Shown: positions 26,862 through 37,090 of the stretch, piece by piece
Layout of the letters: every line of letters begins with the position of its first letter
Numbering within the stretch: the stretch's first letter is position 1
Assembly (NCBI RefSeq): GCF_001653475.1
Contig: NZ_CP011487.1
Span: 682,001 to 746,000 of the forward strand
Source: Helicobacter pylori
GTDB taxonomy: Bacteria; Campylobacterota; Campylobacteria; Campylobacterales; Helicobacteraceae
DNA: 64,000 bases
Direction: 5' to 3'
Position numbers and translations under genes: made by a program
The notes under the pieces: generated by a model
What the model saw: only the letters and a program-made list of their open reading frames with translations
Database searches by the model: none
What the model was told of the DNA's origin: nothing

Positions 26862-29800
26862 TTAAAACGCTAAACGCATTCCAATATTTCCGGTGATGTT
26901 GATCATTTTGTAATCCAATCCAAACCTAGCCCCCACCCCAGCATTCACATAAAAGCTTTTAAACAACCTCACTTCCCCACCTGTAGTGATGTTCGCAAAA
27001 GTGTTATAAAGCTCGCCTTTCCTGTAACTCAAAGTATTGTCACCAATGAAACGCACCAATTTATCCCCCATTGATCGCACAAGTAAATCCCTACCAATGC
27101 CGCTAATCGCATAAAAATAAGAGTTTGTGTTAAAATAATGGCGGTTCTCAAAAGCAAAATCAATCGTTAAAACGGATTTTTTAGACGGATCCGCATTCGC
27201 TTTAAACTGGCTATAGAGCGCGTTATCCATCACCCCATCTAAACCGGTCATACCGATATAATAATACCTTAGGCTAATTTGAGGTTTGATAATCACGCTC
27301 TTGTTTTTAAACATGAAATCATACCCGTAATTGACTCTTGCGTTCGTCGTCCATGTGTTGTAATTATAAGACTGGTTGATCATAGAAAGCAAAGTGTCGT
27401 TGGAACTGATTTGGGTTTTATTAGCCCCCCAAGTTTCATTAACGCTAAAAGTTAGCTCGCTCTTTTTGATAAAGGCTCTCGCATACAAGCCCACATCCAC
27501 ATTATCCGATTTAGAACTAGTGATGCGTTCATAAAACCCGCTATACCCATAAGCCGCATACCCTCCAACAATCACACCCTTAATGAATCTGTCATAGCCC
27601 ACATTGATACCATAGAGCGTTCCTGTGCCATTTCCCACAAAGCTCACACCCCCAACGCCGGTCGCCCAAAGATTATTTTTTAATTTATCCCTTTGAGAGT
27701 ATTTTAAAATCACATCCATCGCGTTAGGGACAGCGTCAGCAAATCTTTGGTTTTTAAGACTGCTCAAGCGTTCGCTAAAATCCGTTGAGTCAAAGGAAGC
27801 GAAATTAGAAAGCTTGGCTAAACGCCCCATTTGTTGCGTGTAAGTGTTGAGCTGTAAAACATCGGTGGAGTTGTTTTTAAGATTAGAGTTAGTAAGCATG
27901 CCTAAAGCGCTGGTAATATCTTTCATTAAAGTAACAATGTGTTCAGTGGAATTGTCTTGCAAATAATAAGGAGCGAACAAGGGATTACCCCCTTTAGCCA
28001 CAAAAAGCGCATTCAGCCACATAATGGAATTATTGCCCGCAGATTTGATCGCATTCAAACCAATGCTACCTTGAATGTATTTGATGTAATACTCCAAACT
28101 AGGGGCTTGAATGTTAATGGGTTTATCAGAGACGGTAACTTGAACTTTATCATAAAGGATAGATGAATACACCATTTGCCCTTGATCATCTTTAAAACTT
28201 ACCACAAGACCCCCATCTTTAATATTGACCGGCTGGTTGTCATAGCTTAACGAATCGCCATTCAATTGCATGCGTTTGCCGTTAAAATCAATGAGGGTGT
28301 AAAGCTTGAGGTAATCGCTCAAGCTCCCTCCAAGAATCGTCTGATTATCATAGCCATAAACCATGCGTTTAGCGCCCATAAGCGTGTAAGCACCTTGCTT
28401 GAGTTGAGTGTTAAAATTGATTAAAGCTTGATTATTGTAAGACATGATCGTAGAAGCACCAGTTACATTAATAATCGTTTGACGGGTGGGGTTATTAAGA
28501 TTAAAAATTAATGGCCCTTCGCTCTTGAAATCGCCCCCCACATTCAAACCATTTTCATTCGTGCTAAAAGTTGCACCCTTAATCACATTGAGATTACCGC
28601 TAATATCAGCCCTATGATCAGAATTGTTGTTAAAAGCGTTATTCACGATCAAGTTGTTGGCTTTAAAAGTGGCGTTTGACCCTAAATCCAAAGTCCCAAT
28701 AGTCGTATTTTGTAAGACTTTTGAAAAATCCACTAATCCGTTCGCTTTAATTGTTCCTAAGAATGTGAAATTATTCGCATTCACTTCTAGCGTTTCATTG
28801 GTTAGGGTTGTCGCGCTTGAAGAAGAATCAGCTTTTTTCTCGCCCATGCAATTTAAAACATTCACGCAAATCTGACCTTTTTGAACGCTAATGTCATTTT
28901 TAGGTGCATTCAGCGTTAAGCCGTTGGTAGCGTTTAAGGTATCTAATGAAATATTAGAAAAATCTTGAGAAATAAATGAAAGCCTGCCCTGATATTGCGT
29001 GAAATTAATGGTGTTTTTCCCGTTAAAGATAATAGACTTACCCGCTACAAAATTCAATTCCCCCCCTGTGGCGTTATTAAACGAGCTGTCATTCACAAAC
29101 ACATGGTTTTTAGCCACGAAATTAAAATTCCCTTTTTGCCAAAGATTGTGCAATCCCCTAGAACCTAGTAAAGACCCTAATCCCAATTGTTTTAACTCAT
29201 TTTGTAAGGGTTTAGGGAGTATTGAGCCTAAACCTTGATAATAAGCTCCCCCTAATCCCTTATCAGCAATGATTTTATTAATCATTTGCCCTAAGACTTG
29301 ATTGCTCATGATTTTATTCACTACACCCTCGCCCAATAAGTCATTTAACGCTTTTTCACCTATGCTAGAAATGGTGCTAGTCAGCTCTTCTCTAGGGTTA
29401 GTGATGCTGTTTAGAGCGATATTGACTAACACGCTTAAATCCTGCGGGTCCAGCCAAGAAATGAGCTTATTGATTAAGGGGGCTTGATTGATCATTTGAT
29501 TGAGAATATCTCCAAAAGTCGTTTTGTCTAAGAAACTCTGCAAGTCTTTGGCATCAGAGTTAGAACCTATTTTATCAAGGGCTTGATTTAAGCCTCCAGG
29601 CACAAAATTATTGGCAAAAGAACTCAAGCTTTGTTTTCCATACCAGTCATTGATGAATTTCTCTACATTTTCAATCCCTAAAGTTTTAACAATGAATTTT
29701 TCAAACCCTGAAGAATGGGCTTGGATTTGCTCTAAAAGCATTTGATCGATTTCTTTTCTTTTTGCCGGATCCAATGCGTTTAAAAGCCCGTTTTCACCAA

Positions 29801-32800
29801 AAACATCGCCCACCGTTTTAGAATTTAAAATTTCCATGATCGCGTTTTTAAAAGCGCTCACGCCTAAGAGATTATTCACTTCAGTAGGGCTAAGCAAAGA
29901 GCTTAAAGTCTTAGATCCAAAATCTTTAGGGATCATGTTGGCTAGATCTTTAGGGATAGCGTTATCATTCAAGCTCTCTTCATAAATAATATTAGAAAGC
30001 GTATTCGCTAAACCTTTTTCTCCAAAAAGCTTTTCAATGCCGCCTTGCCCTAGATAAGAAAAGATTTTATCAGTCCCTTGAGCGTCAATATTAGCTTGAT
30101 TGAGCACCAAATTAGTGCCGCTTTCAAAAGACACATTCGCGCTCCCTCCACTCCCCCAGGCGTTCCCGCTGCCGATTGTCCCAGTAATGTAAATGTTTTT
30201 AGCCCTAAAATTAGCGTTAATATAACCCAAATAAGGCGTGCTAGAATTGAGCAATTGCCCTAAATTAGTCTGCCTAAACATCTGGCAAGTGTTATCCCCA
30301 ACCGCGCATGGCTCTTTATAGCCATCGCCTCCAAACCACACCACGCTATTAGTGTTCGTTTGCCCTTCTTTGATCGCTCCTACAACAAGATTGCCTTGAG
30401 AGAAATGATAATTAGCTGTGTTAGAAAAACCATTGATGATCTTTAATAAGCTCTTCCAATTTTCTTGGTTTAAAGCAATACCATATTTCTTTAAAATATC
30501 AAAAATAGTTTCAAAACTATTCGGGCTGTTGAGATTGAGATTGTCTAAAGCCCCTGAAGATAAAAGCTTAGCTATTTTAGGCAAAAATTCCTTACCCAAG
30601 CCGGCAATAACGCTTAAATCTTGCTTAGTGATAGCCTGATTATAAATGTGTAAGGCTTGTAATGGCTGGTTTTGCGCATTATAAGTCCCTGGTATCTCAT
30701 TGTTTTGATTAAAGCCTTTAATGTTACTGCTTAAATAATAAGTGCCGGCCTTATCGCTCGTATAATTATAGGAATTAGAGCTTTCATCATAAGGGTTTTT
30801 TTGGTAATCATACAAACTAGGAGCGAGATTAAATGCCGTATTATTAGAAGCACCGTTTTGAGAGATCTGCACTTTCAAGCGGTTGTTATGCAAGGTTTCT
30901 GTAATCGTTTCAGTCGTATTGAGCGGGTTAGTGAAACTCCAAGAATGAACGCCGTTATTAAACGAGTAATCAGCCTTGTCAATCTGTATGCCATAAAAAC
31001 GGATCTTCTCATAGCCGTTATTCCCCATCAAACCCTGAATATTTTGGGCTTGTAAAATGTTATAAACTAAGGGCTTGTTTTTGGCATCAAATAAATTCAC
31101 ATTAGACAGATTCAAAATCCCTTGAGTTCCAAAGCTGAAATTCCCGCTTGCATTAATAAATAAAGCGTTACCGCCATTACCTAAAAGGTTTAAAGAGCCA
31201 TTTAAAAGAACGCTTTGAAAATTCAAGGTGCTGTTGTTTTCCAAATCAAACAAGGCATTAGAATTAAAAGCCGCCAAATGAGTGAAAGAAATTTGAGAAT
31301 TATTGGCATAAAAACTCACAGGAGCGTTAAAAACGCTGTTAGCGTTGAAATTCAACAAGCTCGATCCGTTGAGATTGAAATTCGTTTCCCCTTCTACGCT
31401 AAGCGTATTAAAGCTCGCTTGAGAACTTTGGGCTAAATTCATCGTAGAGTTATTTTCAAAAGTCGTAGCGCCTTGGAAATTGATATGGATATTTTTAGCC
31501 CTTAAATTGAGTGTGGCTTGATTAAAATTCGTATTCCCTTTGAAATTAATAAGGCGCACAGAACTGCCAAAATCAGGCGTTTTACCAAATAGCGGGATGC
31601 CATAAAAAGTGACATTAGCGTTATTGAAATTCGCTTGATTGAAGCTTAATTGAGCGTTAGGGTTTAAATTCAAATAAGACACCCCATTAAAAGTGGTCAT
31701 GCCGTTAAAATTCGCCACGCTATTATTGTAAAAAGAAAGGCTTGAGGTATTTTCTAAAATCGTTTGGGTTTGGCTATCCCCAATATTAATAGCAGCGTTG
31801 GGTTTGACTGAAAGCCTGGAATTATTGAAAGTCACATTCCCATTCAATGAAGACTGATTCACATTTTTAGACACATCAATGACTATTTGAGAATTATTGA
31901 AAATAATGTTATTGGCTTTCAAATCATAGCGGATGCCCCCTCCTAAAATGGAATTAGAAAATATCAAATCCGTATTCGCAACCATATTCACATACGAAGA
32001 ACCGCTTTCAGTCGCTCCGTTAATATTAGTCCAGCCGCTAAAAGTGGTGTTTTCAAAAGTGATACGCCCTGAATTGAACCTAAAGCCTCCCCATGTGAAA
32101 TCCCTAAAGTTAGAATTTTTAATTTCCATAGAAAACCTGGAATTAAAATTCGCCCATGAATGCTGGCTCGCATTAGTTTGTAAGCCCATAGCCACGGTTT
32201 GGAAATTCGTGTAATTCAACCCATCAGCATTCAAGGTTTCATCAGCGTTAAAACTAATCGTCGCCCCACCGCCGGCGTTAGGATTTCCGACATTAAAGTT
32301 ATTCGTTAAAAAGATATTAGTCGCATTGAAATTGCCGTGCAAATACAGCAAATTATTCTTACCAAACCAGATAGATCCGCCATTGTCATTGGCTTTTTCT
32401 TGCGCGCTCCCTAAAAGCAAAGTCCCTACCACCGTAGCCCCAAAGTTCAGCGACCACGCAAAAGCGCTAGAGCCGATAAGGTCTTGATTTTTATAAGGCG
32501 CGATATAGCACACGCCAATACACACAGTGGTTTTTCCAGGAATAAAATCAAATTGCTTCCTCACTTGACTCCAAACATCCTTAGAATCAGCTTCTGTGTG
32601 GAAAGGCGAAGAGTTGAGCGTAAGGTATCTATAAGTGATAGAGCTAGAATTAAAAGTTTCTTCAAAAACAAATTTTTGGCCGTTGCTTTGGGTGAATTGC
32701 ACAAAATAAGTATTATTATCCGTTCTTAATAAAGTTCCTCGTTCGCCATCATAATGGATCAGATTCCATAAATTTTTTGAAAAAGCATTATCCGCTAAAG

Positions 32801-35800
32801 TTTGGTTATTGTATTTGATGCTATCCCCGCTTAAAAGCGTGTAAGTGGTTTTATCGGTCAAATCCCTTTCAATGTTAAAAATACTATTATTGTCAATAGC
32901 GATTGATCCTTGAAGGCGGCTGAAAGGATCGCTGTTAATGAGCGTGTTTGTGCCTTTAAAAGTGGTGTTTTTAGTGCCATTAAACGAATAGCTACCGCCA
33001 TTAAACGAGTTGTTGTTGAAAATAAGGTTTTGCACTCTGGTGTTGATGTTATAGGAATTGAAGGTGTTGTTTTCTAGGGTTAGAGAATTTCCGGCGCTGT
33101 TTTCACCCCCTTTATAAATCAAAGTGCCGTTATCGTTGAAAGTTACTCCGCTAATGGTGGTTATGCCATTGCTATTGGCGTTATCCACGCCAAAATTCCC
33201 CCCTCCATTCACAGAGCCTCCATCCCAAGTAATACCATCCGCTTTAAGGTTAAAGCCTCCATGCGGAGTCTGGTTGCTAAAATTTGCGTTTTTTACATTC
33301 AAGTTGCCATTATTAACAATGAAGTTCATCCATGAATTTTGCAAACCGGCTTTATCGTTATTCAAACTAGCGTTAGCGATATTCAAACGCTCTTGAGCGT
33401 TAAACACTAAAGTCGCACCCCCACCGGTTTTAGCCCCATTACCGGAGCGAATCGTGCCGGTAATATCAATTTGATTGGCTTTAAAAACGCCTTGAATATA
33501 GCCCACTAGCCCCCATTCAGCCCCTGAAGTTTTCCCAAAACTCACCACGCTATTAGAAGCGGGATTCGCCCCATCAAGAAAAGGGGTGGTCTGGTTGAAC
33601 ACTAAAACGCTGTCAGCGCCACTATAATCTTGCGTGAAAACGCCTGTGCCAGCACTCTTCCAAGTCGTCATGCCGTTGAGATAGAACACGGTGTTACTGG
33701 AGTTATTATTGATATTTTTAAGATGAAATACATCATTATAGATATTCACGCAATGCGTATAGCCTAGAGTGCATAAACGAGTGAGCGTGATCCCATTATT
33801 AAAATTTTCTTTAATGTAGTAAGTCAAGCCGTTATCGGTGAAATGGACATTATAAATTTTAGCGTTGCTTGGTGCGGTTTTATTTCCATCCACTAATTTA
33901 CCACTAGGATTTTCTCCGCTTGTCCAACGCAACATTTGATACAAAGCGTTATTATCCTTATAATCCACGCTTTTAGCGTTAAGCAATTGATAAGTCGTGC
34001 CTACGCTTAGGCTACTCAAAAGCCCTTGCATGTTAAAAACAACGCCCTTATTGAAAGTGAAATCTGTTTGAGCGCCATTGATTTTGAATTGGTTATTCAC
34101 ATTAAAAGTGTCATTAGTGAAACTGACTTTAGGGGTATTATTGAAATTAAACACCCCCCCATTGAACGAGTTCCCATTAAAATCTACTTGCTTGGCGTTA
34201 AAACTAAACGAACCACCATTAAACTTGTTTTCATTAAAGGTATTATTCGCGCCATCAAAAGAATAAGAAGCGTCATCTAAAACGGATTTTTCAATGGTGG
34301 TATTACCATGAAACTTAAAATTCCCTGCTAAAAAGTTCGTGTTTTTAAAATGGTAAGAATTTTCAGCGCCTTGAAATTTGTAATAAGCCTTGTTGAAATT
34401 CACGCTATCAAAAGCGCCATTACCGGTAAAATCATACCCCCCACCCGTCCAATCGTAAAAATCAGATTGAGAAACATTGATTTTGCCGCTCCCAGATCCA
34501 TTCCCTAACGCCATAAAAGTCATGTAAGAATGCTGTGAAGTGGTTTTTAGGTTTTTAAAATCAGCTCCAACGATATTAATTTCAGTCGCACCCACAAAAT
34601 TCAAAGTCGCCCCCCCACCGGTTTGAGCGCCATTACCAGACATCATGTTACCGGTGATATAAACCCTATCGGCTGTAAAAGTGCCGGTAATATAGCCCGT
34701 TTTCCCCCAATTGACTCCCTCATACCCTCCAAAACGCACCGTGCTGTTAGATTTAGGGATACTGCCATTAGCCCAAGGGGTCGTGGCGTTAAACACTAAA
34801 GCGCTGTTTTTCCCGCCATAGGTTTGAGTGAATCTCGCATTAGTGTAATTCCAAGTGTTTAAGCCGTTGAGATAGAAAATCGTGTCAGCTCTATCATCAT
34901 TAATATTTTTTAAATTAAAGACATTGTCATGGATATTCATGCTATTGGTGTAGTAAATATTGTTCGTGCCGTAATAGATAGATTGTAAAACAATAGAATC
35001 AGGGCTAAAAATTTGTCTAAAATTATAGAGCGTGCCGCCTAAATTGTAAGTTACATAGTAAGTGTGGGTGTTGTTATTAGAAGTGGCGTTTTTGCTGTTG
35101 TCTTTTGTGGCTTGCGTGTTTTTAAGCCTGATGATATTCCACAAGTTGCTGACATCATTATAAGTGATAGATCCATTTTTTAGGCTAAAAAGCGTGTAAG
35201 CGCTTCCTATGCTAGGCGTGTAATTTTGAATATTAAAAATCGCGTTAGGATTAATTGTAACTTTAGCGCTCATATTGACAAAGGGTGAAGTGGGGTTGTT
35301 GATTGTGGTTGTGCCTTGAAAATTAACATTAGCATTAGATCTATCAAAAACAAACCAACCCCCATTAAAAGTCAAATTATTAAAAGTAATATCACTTGCA
35401 TTAAGAATGTAGGCATTTCCTATAGTATTAATATTACCATTAGGCATACTCCCTAAAATGCTGTTATTAAAGGTAACGCTGTTGGCGTTAAGATTGAGTT
35501 TATAATGATTGATATTAGAGTTAGTAAAGGTGATGCTCCCCCCAATACCATTCCCACCCTTGTAAGTGAGTGCGCCATTATTATTGAAAGTTACCCCGCT
35601 AATGGTGGTTGTGCCATTGCTATCCACATTATCAAAGCCAAAATTCCCACCATTGACAATCCCGCCTTCATAAGTGATATTTTTCCCTTTAACATTAAAG
35701 CCCCCATTAGGGGTTTGGTTGCTAAAATCCGTGTTTATCAAATGCACGCTGTTATTGGAAATCAAATTCATCCAAGAAGTTTGCGTCCCGGCTCTGTTAT

Positions 35801-36368
35801 TTTGAAAATAAGCCCCATCAGCGCTTAATTCGTTTGAGCTTTCAAAAACAAGTATCGCCCCTCCGCCGGTTTTTAACTCATTACCCGATCCAATAGATCC
35901 TGTGATAAAGATGTTTCTAGCCTTAAAAACCCCTGTAATAAAACCTATATAGCCCTTTTCCCCAAACCACACAGAAGAATTGTTGGGCGTTGCGGAAGCG
36001 TTTTTTGTCCCTATATACAATTTACTATTGTTATAGTTTTGCGTAAAACTCCTATTCCCCCCAGCCCAAGTGCGTAAAGGGCTGACATAGTAGGATTTGT
36101 TGCTGTTATTTTCATTCACGCTATTAAGCCAATACACCGAACTATTATAATCTTCACTTTGAGCGCTCAAAGCTGAAACAAACCCTAGCCCTAAAAAGAT
36201 TTTTTTGTTGAGAGATAGAGAAGAATTTGAATGCGTTTTTAAGGAATAAATTGTCAAAGGCGAGTTTTTGATTTTATATTTTTTAGCGATCTTCTTTTTA
36301 ACACCCTTAAAAGAGCGGTTTTTAAAGCGTTTATTTTTTAAATCTGTTTTATCATTTTTATCAATCAT
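26862..36368 (-). CDS. faaA: Giant VacA-like autotransporter FaaA
   Basis: This 3168-residue type V secreted protein has a basic N-terminal extension and hydrophobic signal ending near ALSAQS (residue 71), a very long beta-helical passenger, and a C-terminal beta-barrel from about residue 2890 to the terminal phenylalanine. The passenger holds five VacA-type modules whose glycine-rich core (TGGGA or similar) is near residues 167, 583, 980, 1366 and 2075. Four isolated cysteine pairs are visible (for example CTLGYTHC, CIGVC, CAVGDNTC). The gene equals HP0609 plus HP0610 of 26695, split there but whole here. FaaA is reported on the flagellar sheath, aiding flagellar placement and early colonisation. 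Confidence 0.93.
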   Translation of the reverse strand: MIDKNDKTDLKNKRFKNRSFKGVKKKIAKKYKIKNSPLTIYSLKTHSNSSLSLNKKIFLGLGFVSALSAQSEDYNSSVYWLNSVNENNSNKSYYVSPLRTWAGGNRSFTQNYNNSKLYIGTKNASATPNNSSVWFGEKGYIGFITGVFKARNIFITGSIGSGNELKTGGGAILVFESSNELSADGAYFQNNRAGTQTSWMNLISNNSVHLINTDFSNQTPNGGFNVKGKNITYEGGIVNGGNFGFDNVDSNGTTTISGVTFNNNGALTYKGGNGIGGSITFTNSNINHYKLNLNANSVTFNNSILGSMPNGNINTIGNAYILNASDITFNNLTFNGGWFVFDRSNANVNFQGTTTINNPTSPFVNMSAKVTINPNAIFNIQNYTPSIGSAYTLFSLKNGSITYNDVSNLWNIIRLKNTQATKDNSKNATSNNNTHTYYVTYNLGGTLYNFRQIFSPDSIVLQSIYYGTNNIYYTNSMNIHDNVFNLKNINDDRADTIFYLNGLNTWNYTNARFTQTYGGKNSALVFNATTPWANGSIPKSNSTVRFGGYEGVNWGKTGYITGTFTADRVYITGNMMSGNGAQTGGGATLNFVGATEINIVGADFKNLKTTSQHSYMTFMALGNGSGSGKINVSQSDFYDWTGGGYDFTGNGAFDSVNFNKAYYKFQGAENSYHFKNTNFLAGNFKFHGNTTIEKSVLDDASYSFDGANNTFNENKFNGGSFSFNAKQVDFNGNSFNGGVFNFNNTPKVSFTNDTFNVNNQFKINGAQTDFTFNKGVVFNMQGLLSSLSVGTTYQLLNAKSVDYKDNNALYQMLRWTSGENPSGKLVDGNKTAPSNAKIYNVHFTDNGLTYYIKENFNNGITLTRLCTLGYTHCVNIYNDVFHLKNINNNSSNTVFYLNGMTTWKSAGTGVFTQDYSGADSVLVFNQTTPFLDGANPASNSVVSFGKTSGAEWGLVGYIQGVFKANQIDITGTIRSGNGAKTGGGATLVFNAQERLNIANASLNNDKAGLQNSWMNFIVNNGNLNVKNANFSNQTPHGGFNLKADGITWDGGSVNGGGNFGVDNANSNGITTISGVTFNDNGTLIYKGGENSAGNSLTLENNTFNSYNINTRVQNLIFNNNSFNGGSYSFNGTKNTTFKGTNTLINSDPFSRLQGSIAIDNNSIFNIERDLTDKTTYTLLSGDSIKYNNQTLADNAFSKNLWNLIHYDGERGTLLRTDNNTYFVQFTQSNGQKFVFEETFNSSSITYRYLTLNSSPFHTEADSKDVWSQVRKQFDFIPGKTTVCIGVCYIAPYKNQDLIGSSAFAWSLNFGATVVGTLLLGSAQEKANDNGGSIWFGKNNLLYLHGNFNATNIFLTNNFNVGNPNAGGGATISFNADETLNADGLNYTNFQTVAMGLQTNASQHSWANFNSRFSMEIKNSNFRDFTWGGFRFNSGRITFENTTFSGWTNINGATESGSSYVNMVANTDLIFSNSILGGGIRYDLKANNIIFNNSQIVIDVSKNVNQSSLNGNVTFNNSRLSVKPNAAINIGDSQTQTILENTSSLSFYNNSVANFNGMTTFNGVSYLNLNPNAQLSFNQANFNNANVTFYGIPLFGKTPDFGSSVRLINFKGNTNFNQATLNLRAKNIHINFQGATTFENNSTMNLAQSSQASFNTLSVEGETNFNLNGSSLLNFNANSVFNAPVSFYANNSQISFTHLAAFNSNALFDLENNSTLNFQSVLLNGSLNLLGNGGNALFINASGNFSFGTQGILNLSNVNLFDAKNKPLVYNILQAQNIQGLMGNNGYEKIRFYGIQIDKADYSFNNGVHSWSFTNPLNTTETITETLHNNRLKVQISQNGASNNTAFNLAPSLYDYQKNPYDESSNSYNYTSDKAGTYYLSSNIKGFNQNNEIPGTYNAQNQPLQALHIYNQAITKQDLSVIAGLGKEFLPKIAKLLSSGALDNLNLNSPNSFETIFDILKKYGIALNQENWKSLLKIINGFSNTANYHFSQGNLVVGAIKEGQTNTNSVVWFGGDGYKEPCAVGDNTCQMFRQTNLGQLLNSSTPYLGYINANFRAKNIYITGTIGSGNAWGSGGSANVSFESGTNLVLNQANIDAQGTDKIFSYLGQGGIEKLFGEKGLANTLSNIIYEESLNDNAIPKDLANMIPKDFGSKTLSSLLSPTEVNNLLGVSAFKNAIMEILNSKTVGDVFGENGLLNALDPAKRKEIDQMLLEQIQAHSSGFEKFIVKTLGIENVEKFINDWYGKQSLSSFANNFVPGGLNQALDKIGSNSDAKDLQSFLDKTTFGDILNQMINQAPLINKLISWLDPQDLSVLVNIALNSITNPREELTSTISSIGEKALNDLLGEGVVNKIMSNQVLGQMINKIIADKGLGGAYYQGLGSILPKPLQNELKQLGLGSLLGSRGLHNLWQKGNFNFVAKNHVFVNDSSFNNATGGELNFVAGKSIIFNGKNTINFTQYQGRLSFISQDFSNISLDTLNATNGLTLNAPKNDISVQKGQICVNVLNCMGEKKADSSSSATTLTNETLEVNANNFTFLGTIKANGLVDFSKVLQNTTIGTLDLGSNATFKANNLIVNNAFNNNSDHRADISGNLNVIKGATFSTNENGLNVGGDFKSEGPLIFNLNNPTRQTIINVTGASTIMSYNNQALINFNTQLKQGAYTLMGAKRMVYGYDNQTILGGSLSDYLKLYTLIDFNGKRMQLNGDSLSYDNQPVNIKDGGLVVSFKDDQGQMVYSSILYDKVQVTVSDKPINIQAPSLEYYIKYIQGSIGLNAIKSAGNNSIMWLNALFVAKGGNPLFAPYYLQDNSTEHIVTLMKDITSALGMLTNSNLKNNSTDVLQLNTYTQQMGRLAKLSNFASFDSTDFSERLSSLKNQRFADAVPNAMDVILKYSQRDKLKNNLWATGVGGVSFVGNGTGTLYGINVGYDRFIKGVIVGGYAAYGYSGFYERITSSKSDNVDVGLYARAFIKKSELTFSVNETWGANKTQISSNDTLLSMINQSYNYNTWTTNARVNYGYDFMFKNKSVIIKPQISLRYYYIGMTGLDGVMDNALYSQFKANADPSKKSVLTIDFAFENRHYFNTNSYFYAISGIGRDLLVRSMGDKLVRFIGDNTLSYRKGELYNTFANITTGGEVRLFKSFYVNAGVGARFGLDYKMINITGNIGMRLAF

Positions 36369-36422
36369 TTAAAACCCTTTCATGCGGTCATGCTAATACT
36401 TGCTAATTTTTTGGCGTTATCT

Positions 36423-36431
36423 ATTATAGCA
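36423..36431 (-). promoter_or_regulatory. Extended -10 promoter of faaA
   Basis: TGC-TATAAT on the minus strand is a perfect extended -10, giving an expected 5' leader of about 45 bases before the faaA ATG. AAAGGG lies before the start codon. Confidence 0.65.
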
Positions 36432-36520
36432 ATTAAAAAAGAATGCGTAATCTCTTTGCGTGGTTATAGGGATCACATCTTGTAAGTGGAAGCCATCATT
36501 AGGTTATTTGAAATTTTTTT

Positions 36521-37090
36521 TTAAAAAGCGTAACTATAAGCCGCTTGGATAAAAACGCTCTCTAAAAAATAAGAATTTTTAAAAGAATTTCTAGTGTTTG
36601 AAAAAGGGATTTTAGCCCCAAGCTCTATGCGGTGGTGATGAGCAATCGTGCTGCCAAGCCCCACATTAAACAAGCCGTTATATCCCATAAACGAACTATT
36701 TTTCATGCCTAAATGGTTACTTTGATAAAAATACCCTATCCCAAGCCCCCCATATACCCCAAAGCTGTATTTTTTGTAAGTGTAAAAATCGCTCAATACA
36801 TCTACATTCATGCTCAATAAAGAAGTGTTAATCGTGTGCAATGCGGTGGGTTTTATCGCCATAAGGTAGGAAAATTCACCCCTTAGCGCTAGAGCTTTAA
36901 AAAAAGCGAATTGATACCCCCCTTTAGCCCCCCATAAAAAAGCCGTATAAAAAGAATCACTAACGGGTTTTGGGGTTATTTTAATAGGGGCTAAACCCAC
37001 CATAGCCCCAAAATAAATATGACTTTTTTTAGGCTCAAACGCCCCTAACAAACCCACCCATAAAGCCAAAATGAAAGCAATTTTTTTCAT
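36521..37090 (-). CDS. Outer membrane beta-barrel protein after hefC
   Basis: The 189-residue protein has a signal peptide (MKKIAFILALWVGLLGAFEP) and alternating amphipathic strands ending in aromatic YAF, typical of a small eight-stranded outer membrane barrel. The frame is open upstream to 37282 but would run inside hefC; the ATG at 37090 overlaps the hefC stop by four bases (ATGA), which fixes the start. It may be translated as the last gene of the hefABC transcript. By position it is HP0608. A link to efflux is only suggested by context. Confidence 0.8.
   Translation of the reverse strand: MKKIAFILALWVGLLGAFEPKKSHIYFGAMVGLAPIKITPKPVSDSFYTAFLWGAKGGYQFAFFKALALRGEFSYLMAIKPTALHTINTSLLSMNVDVLSDFYTYKKYSFGVYGGLGIGYFYQSNHLGMKNSSFMGYNGLFNVGLGSTIAHHHRIELGAKIPFSNTRNSFKNSYFLESVFIQAAYSYAF

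Noticed and set aside
26862..36368. Many long plus-strand open frames opposite faaA
   Set aside because: They are shadow frames caused by the low-stop, asparagine-rich repeats of faaA; none has a plausible start site, ribosome site or protein-like composition.
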